Origin: Leeuwenhoekiella aestuarii
GTDB lineage: Bacteria > Bacteroidota > Bacteroidia > Flavobacteriales > Flavobacteriaceae
Assembly: GCF_004104055.1 (NCBI RefSeq)
Contig: NZ_QOVJ01000001.1
Span: 744,001-808,000, forward strand
DNA: 64,000 nt
Direction of reading: 5' to 3'
The position numbers and the translations under genes were made by a program. Below are positions 59,325 to 64,000 of the stretch, piece after piece (the first letter of the stretch is position 1; each line of letters opens with the position of its first letter). Under the pieces are notes generated by a model. It was not told the origin of the DNA. It did no database searches and saw only the letters and a list, made by a program, of their open reading frames with translations.

Positions 59325-60725
59325 CTATTGCCATCCACCTCCTAGAGCTTCATAAAGGTCTACGATTGCTTGCAGTTGGTTAAAATGGGTATCTATAAGG
59401 TCTAAGCTAGAACTAAGAGCATTTTGACGCGCGGTTAGTACTTCTAAGTAGTTTACGAGACCGTTATCTAAAAGCTCTTCGGAATAGTTTGTTGCCAGAT
59501 CATAAGCTTCAAATTCATTTTTCTTCACTTCCAGTTTTTCAGTGGCAATTTCATAAGAATATAAAGCATCGGATACTTCCTGAGTTGCAGTTAGCAATGC
59601 GCTTCTAAATTGAAGTTTAGCTTGTTCTTGCGTCGCTTGCGCTACTTCATATTTTGTTCTTATTTGTCTTCCGTTGAAAATGGGCTGAGTCAGACCTGCA
59701 ACAATAGTTGAAAATAAAGAACTCGAATCAAAGAGCTTGTCAAATTCTAAACTCTGAAAACCGCCAGTTGCTGTTAAGGTAAGCGAAGGGTAAAAATTAC
59801 TTCGGGCTACATTAGTGAGTTCAAACGCATTCAGCAAATTAAATTCTGAAGCCATAACATCTGGTCTGTTGCTCAACAATTCAGCAGGAACACCGGTTTT
59901 TAACGGTGTTGTGATTTTCTGATCCATAAGATTTCCGCGTTCAATCGCACCCGGTTCTTTGCCTAAAAGTATAGAAAGACTGTTTTCTAAAAGGCGTATT
60001 TGTTTAAGTATGTCTAATCGTAAGGCTTGTGCTGTATACAGTTGCGCTTCTGTTTGTTTTACGCCGACTTCAGTAACATTACCGGCTTCTTTTAAAGCTT
60101 TTGTAGTTTCGAGGCTACTGCTTCTGGTCTCGATGGTTTCTTCGGTGACCCGAAGTTGTTCATCTAAAGCTAAAAGCTGAAAGTAAGAGGATGCGATATT
60201 AGCGATCAAAGCAGTTTTTACAGCTTTATGGGCTTCTACAGTTTGTAAATAAGAAGCGGCATAAGCGCGTTTATTACTTCTTATTTTACCCCAGATATCG
60301 GCTTCCCAAGAAAGACTTCCGCTCAGCTGAAACACATCTAAACTAGAGAATTGACTCCCAAACTGACTGTTAGACGATAAATCCTGATGTGTATATTGCC
60401 CGGTTCCGGTTAGGGTTGGGAAATAGCCCAGCTTACCTTGTTTAAAGTAAGCCTGAGCAGCTTTGATTTGTTCTAATGCAACACGAATGTCTATATTTTC
60501 CTGAAGCCCTTCTTGAATCAATTCCTGAAGAACAGGATCTGTAAAAAGTTCGTTCCAAGAAATCAGCGTCACATTTGTACTGTCTTGCGGCAGCATATCT
60601 GTGCGATAATTGAGATCGCTAATGACTTCTTCCGGGCGCTCATATTCTTTAGCAGCAAAGCACGAAGCCAGCAATAAGGGAGCAGCAACCAGTGTGAAAA
60701 ATCTATATATTGTTTGCTTTTTCAT
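59325..60725 (-). CDS. TolC/OprM-type outer-membrane efflux lipoprotein
   Basis: This 466-residue lipoprotein (lipobox LLLASC, Cys22) belongs to the NodT/CusC/OprM family of outer-membrane channels. Two repeats of the outer-membrane efflux fold are seen: EGLQENIDIRVALEQIKAAQ to LSWEADIWGKIRSNKRA (first half, about 75-165), then LLSNRPDVMASEFNLLNAFE (the classical RPD segment, about residue 275) to NYLEVLTARQNALSS (about 425). It forms the outer-membrane part of a tripartite pump with the RND protein one base upstream and the adaptor at the window edge. Confidence 0.93.
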   Translation of the reverse strand: MKKQTIYRFFTLVAAPLLLASCFAAKEYERPEEVISDLNYRTDMLPQDSTNVTLISWNELFTDPVLQELIQEGLQENIDIRVALEQIKAAQAYFKQGKLGYFPTLTGTGQYTHQDLSSNSQFGSQFSSLDVFQLSGSLSWEADIWGKIRSNKRAYAASYLQTVEAHKAVKTALIANIASSYFQLLALDEQLRVTEETIETRSSSLETTKALKEAGNVTEVGVKQTEAQLYTAQALRLDILKQIRLLENSLSILLGKEPGAIERGNLMDQKITTPLKTGVPAELLSNRPDVMASEFNLLNAFELTNVARSNFYPSLTLTATGGFQSLEFDKLFDSSSLFSTIVAGLTQPIFNGRQIRTKYEVAQATQEQAKLQFRSALLTATQEVSDALYSYEIATEKLEVKKNEFEAYDLATNYSEELLDNGLVNYLEVLTARQNALSSSLDLIDTHFNQLQAIVDLYEALGGGWQ

Positions 60726-60726
60726 A

Positions 60727-63700
60727 TTAAAGAGTTTCTTCGGTTTGAGTAGTTGGTTTTCCAGAAATTTTCTCTTGTAACCATTGAAACATGATATACA
60801 GAATAGGAATTACAAACACACCAAGTAGGGTTCCTATTAATAATCCACCAACAGCTCCGGTACCTATTGAGCGGTTACCCGCAGCACCTACACCTGATGC
60901 TAGAACAAGAGGCATAAGACCCAGAATAAAAGCAAATGAGGTCATCAAAATAGGACGCAGACGCGCTTTTGCACCGTCTATAGCAGAGTCTACAATAGAC
61001 TCTCCGTTTTTACGCCGCTGTATGGCAAATTCTACAATAAGAATCGCATTTTTTGCTAATAGTCCTACCAGCATTATAAGTGCTATCTGAAAATAAATAT
61101 TATTCTCAAGCCCCATTAATTTGGTTGAGATAAAGGCTCCAAAAATACCTAGCGGTAAAGAAAAAATTACTGCTAGTGGTAGTAAATAGCTTTCATATTG
61201 TGCAGAAAGTAAGAAGTAAACAAATAACACACACAACATAAATATCATGATTGTTTGACTACCAGAACTTACTTCTTCACGAGTAAGACCGGAGTATGCT
61301 ACATCATAGTTATTTGCCAGTTTTGAAGCTTCTTGCTCAACGATTTTAATACCATCACCAGAACTGTATCCCGGGTTCATAGACACGTTTACTTTAGTCG
61401 AATTAAAGAGATTGAATCTGGTTACAGCCTGAGGACCGTAAACACGCTCAAAGCTTACATATTCACTAAGCGGTGTCATATCACCATTTTTTGTTCTGAT
61501 AAACATGGAATTGATATCATCTTTATCTGCACGAAAATCTGGATATGCCTGTATGTAAACACGGTATTGTTTACCAAAACGAGAGAAATCTGCAGCATAA
61601 ATTCCACCTATATATCCCTGCATTGCAGAGAATATATCACTCACGGTTACTCCTGTACGTTTAGCAAGAGGAATATCAATATCCAATTGATATTGAGGGT
61701 ATTTTGTATTGAAAGATGATTGTGCGTATTGCACTTCAGGATGAGACATAATGTTGCCCATAAATTCCTGATTGGCCTGATCCAGATCTGTTAAAGCACC
61801 ACTAGAACGGTCTAACAAATTAACCTCTACTCCAGACGAAATACTAAATCCAGGGATACTAGGAGGTGCAAAGAAAATAATATTTGCTTCAGGGTATTGA
61901 GCAGCTACTCCAAAGAGTTTCGCCGTAATGGCATCTACAGATAAAGAGTCTGCATCACGCTTAGAAAAATCATCAAGCTTCATAAAACCTAATGCGTTGT
62001 TACTACCCTGCCCGCTGATTAACCCACGACCTGCAACTGTACTAATACCTTCAATACCTGGTATGTCTTTGATGTCATTATACAGTTCGGTAAGTACTTC
62101 GTTAGTTTTATCTAAAGAAGAACCCGGTGCAAGTGACATGTCAATAAATAATACTCCACGATCTTCGTTAGGTACAAAACCGGTTCGTGTCGTACTTGAA
62201 GCCCAAAATATTCCCACTCCTGCAAGTATGATCATCGCAAAAGTGATCCATTTGTTTTTGTATAAAAAACCTAAAGACTTTCCGTAGTGATTAATTGTGG
62301 CATTAAAACCTCTGTTGAATCTGTCATAAAAACGCTGTAAAAAACTTTTCTTTTTATGCTCGTCGTCTTCATTATGAGGCTTTAAGAATAAAGCACACAA
62401 TGCCGGACTCAAAGTCAATGCGTTAACTGCTGAAATTATAATTGCAACGATGAGTGTGATACCAAACTGTTCATAGAAAACCCCTGTAGGACCTTGCACA
62501 AATGTTACCGGGATAAATACCGCAGCCATAACTAAGGTGATCGAGATTATCGCGCCAGATATTTCATGCATAGCATCTAGAGTAGCACCAGATGCAGTTT
62601 TAGCTCCCTCATCTAACTTGGCATGAACTGCTTCAACCACTACAATTGCATCATCTACCACAATACCTATCGCCAATACAAGTGCAAATAGCGTAAGCAG
62701 GTTTATAGAGTACCCAAACAAGTTTAAGAAGAAAAAAGTACCTATAATCGAAACCGGAACCGCGATCGCCGGGATTAATGTGGATCTAAAATCTTGCAAG
62801 AAAATAAATACAACGATAAAAACCAGAATAAAGGCTTCTATAAGGGTGTGAACCACTTTTTCTATGGAAGCTTCCAGAAATTCATTAGTATTATACGGGA
62901 CAAAGATCTCTACACCTTCTGGCAGATCTTTTCTTATCGTTTCCAGTTCACCCTGAATGGTTTCAATAATATCTTGCGCATTAGAACCTTTAGTTTGATA
63001 GATAGCAAAACTCACACTAGGGTATCCCTTAGTTTGTGAACTTGCCGCATAAGACTGCGCATCAAGCTGAATATCTGCAACATCTTTCAGTCTTAAAAAC
63101 TGTCCGTTTTCGAGAGCTTTGATGATGATATCTTCATATTGTCCTTCTTCTTTATAACGCCCACTGTATTTAATAGTGTAAGAAAAAGTTTCTCCGTTAT
63201 TCTGTCCCAAAGTTCCTGCAGCAGCTTCTAAACTTTGCTCGTTTAATGCCGCTGTAATATCTGCAGGTACTAGGTTATACGCTTTTAAACGGTCTGGTTT
63301 TAACCAGATACGCATTGCATAATCTTGTTGTGAGAATACGTTTGCATCACCCACACCATTTACTCGCTTAAATGCCGGAATGATATTAATATTCAGGTAA
63401 TTGTTTAAGAACGTCGCATCATAGTCTGGATTCTTAGAATACATAGACATAAACATCAATGCTCCCGTTTGCCTTTTTTGGGTTACCACACCAGACTGTG
63501 TAACTTCTTGTGGGAGTAATGGGCTCGCAAGAGCTACCCGGTTTTGTACGTTTACCGCATCAATATCAGGGTCTGTATCCTGATCAAAATATACCGTGAT
63601 CTCAGCAGTACCATTATTGGTTGCTGTAGAGGTGATATAGCTCATTCCTTCAACACCGTTAATCTGTTCCTCAATAGGAATGATCACACTTTCCAGAATG

Positions 63701-63867
63701 GTCTCAGCACTGGCACCGGTGTAATTTGCAGTTACCTGAACTGTTGGTGGTGCAATATCAGGATATTGCTCAACAGATAAGGTTGTAAGTCCAAGTACCC
63801 CAAGAATAACTATGATAATAGATATTACAGTAGAAAGTACCGGTCTTTCTATAAATGTTTTTAACAT
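60727..63867 (-). CDS. RND multidrug efflux permease (HAE1/AcrB type)
   Basis: This 1046-residue inner-membrane proton-drug antiporter has twelve transmembrane segments and two large periplasmic loops. It begins MLKTFIERPVLSTVISIIIV with TM1. The proton-relay aspartates are in LAIGIVVDDAIVVVEAVH (TM4, about residues 408-409). GRGLISGQGSNNALGFM and the docking-domain segments follow, with LLAKNAILIVEFAIQ in TM10 and GAVGGLLIGTLLGVFVIPILY near the end. Substrate range is unknown. It is in an operon with an adaptor upstream (15-base gap) and the TolC-type gene one base downstream. Confidence 0.95.
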   Translation of the reverse strand: MLKTFIERPVLSTVISIIIVILGVLGLTTLSVEQYPDIAPPTVQVTANYTGASAETILESVIIPIEEQINGVEGMSYITSTATNNGTAEITVYFDQDTDPDIDAVNVQNRVALASPLLPQEVTQSGVVTQKRQTGALMFMSMYSKNPDYDATFLNNYLNINIIPAFKRVNGVGDANVFSQQDYAMRIWLKPDRLKAYNLVPADITAALNEQSLEAAAGTLGQNNGETFSYTIKYSGRYKEEGQYEDIIIKALENGQFLRLKDVADIQLDAQSYAASSQTKGYPSVSFAIYQTKGSNAQDIIETIQGELETIRKDLPEGVEIFVPYNTNEFLEASIEKVVHTLIEAFILVFIVVFIFLQDFRSTLIPAIAVPVSIIGTFFFLNLFGYSINLLTLFALVLAIGIVVDDAIVVVEAVHAKLDEGAKTASGATLDAMHEISGAIISITLVMAAVFIPVTFVQGPTGVFYEQFGITLIVAIIISAVNALTLSPALCALFLKPHNEDDEHKKKSFLQRFYDRFNRGFNATINHYGKSLGFLYKNKWITFAMIILAGVGIFWASSTTRTGFVPNEDRGVLFIDMSLAPGSSLDKTNEVLTELYNDIKDIPGIEGISTVAGRGLISGQGSNNALGFMKLDDFSKRDADSLSVDAITAKLFGVAAQYPEANIIFFAPPSIPGFSISSGVEVNLLDRSSGALTDLDQANQEFMGNIMSHPEVQYAQSSFNTKYPQYQLDIDIPLAKRTGVTVSDIFSAMQGYIGGIYAADFSRFGKQYRVYIQAYPDFRADKDDINSMFIRTKNGDMTPLSEYVSFERVYGPQAVTRFNLFNSTKVNVSMNPGYSSGDGIKIVEQEASKLANNYDVAYSGLTREEVSSGSQTIMIFMLCVLFVYFLLSAQYESYLLPLAVIFSLPLGIFGAFISTKLMGLENNIYFQIALIMLVGLLAKNAILIVEFAIQRRKNGESIVDSAIDGAKARLRPILMTSFAFILGLMPLVLASGVGAAGNRSIGTGAVGGLLIGTLLGVFVIPILYIMFQWLQEKISGKPTTQTEETL

Positions 63868-63882
63868 GATTTGCTGCTTAGA

Positions 63883-64000
63883 TTATTGGAATAGTTGTTT
63901 AACAGGTTTTGCAATACTGTCAAAAGGAACTTCTCGAGGCTGTATGGTCATCCCGGCACGTACCTTATTGGCTCCTTTTGCAATGATTCTATCACCGGCT
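63883..64000 (-). CDS. RND efflux periplasmic adaptor subunit, C-terminal end
   Basis: Only the last 38 codons are in the window, read leftward from the right edge: AGDRIIAKGANKVRAGMTIQ, then PREVPFDSIAKPVKQLFQ and stop at 63885-63883. The GDRIIAKGANKVRAGM stretch is typical of the membrane-proximal end of MexA/AcrA-type adaptors. The identity is supported by the permease and outer-membrane genes downstream, in the usual adaptor-permease-channel order. Confidence 0.85.
   Translation of the reverse strand, partial: AGDRIIAKGANKVRAGMTIQPREVPFDSIAKPVKQLFQ

Overview
This 64 kb window is chromosomal DNA from a member of the Bacteroidota, most likely a marine-type Flavobacteriaceae. The indications are a SusC/SusD polysaccharide locus, promoters of the TTTG-N19-TAnnTTTG type, no Shine-Dalgarno-like leaders, an IPExxxVDY-family protein between rnc and pyk, and flavobacterial small proteins next to housekeeping genes. 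Coding density is high. I see no insertion sequence, prophage, CRISPR array or rRNA. One tRNA (Ala, GGC) is present.

Layout. 1-13.6 kb is housekeeping: start of asd, mscL, alr-tdk, rsmI, a surface protein coupled to recJ, an LpxH-type hydrolase, queD preceded by two micro-ORFs, a 2OG-Fe(II) oxygenase, a MATE exporter, an acetyltransferase and a universal stress protein. 13.6-14.5 kb holds tRNA-Ala and a CBM9-like protein. 14.7-29.7 kb is a polysaccharide utilization locus (PUL): a membrane-spanning regulator with beta-propeller, triple-tyrosine and LuxR-type HTH domains, divergent from susC, susD, a glycan-binding lipoprotein, GH30, GH5-CBM, GH30, GH30. The enzyme set suggests a beta-1,6-linked glucan or the side chains of a laminarin-like glucan. 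29.7-31.2 kb is a CLC-type transporter preceded by a clear fluoride riboswitch, which identifies it as a CLC-F fluoride exporter. 31.3-36.8 kb has a four-TM protein, an M1 peptidase, and a four-gene thioredoxin-ApbE-DUF4266-DUF3570 operon that looks like an envelope flavinylation/redox module. 36.9-46 kb has AddB-like and AddA-like recombination proteins flanking two tandem OmpA/TSP3 paralogues. 46.2-52 kb has Mn-SOD, a roughly 750 bp region without genes, a PurF-like enzyme, a PfkB kinase, RNase H and purN. 52-59.3 kb has acpP-fabF-rnc-IPExxxVDY-pyk, dinB, and a tightly overlapped NAD(P)-binding/CYTH/YciI-like trio. 59.3-64 kb is a tripartite RND efflux operon, cut off in the adaptor gene.

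How parts work together. In the PUL, the predicted surface lipoproteins (SusD, the binding protein and two GH30s) would bind and cut glucan outside the cell. SusC would import the oligosaccharides, and the GH5 and third GH30, which carry ordinary signal peptides, would finish them in the periplasm. A pair of 12-bp direct repeats 21 bp apart upstream of susC, followed by a -10 box with no good -33 box, fits activation by the divergent regulator. The fluoride riboswitch would couple exporter synthesis to cytosolic fluoride.

Nothing here is a clearly unprecedented system. The least explained parts are the ApbE/DUF4266/DUF3570 module, the ATGA-coupled micro-ORFs before queD, the regulatory DNA of the PUL (including a perfect 28-bp palindrome inside the operon), and the split PH-like membrane protein at 4.4-4.8 kb.
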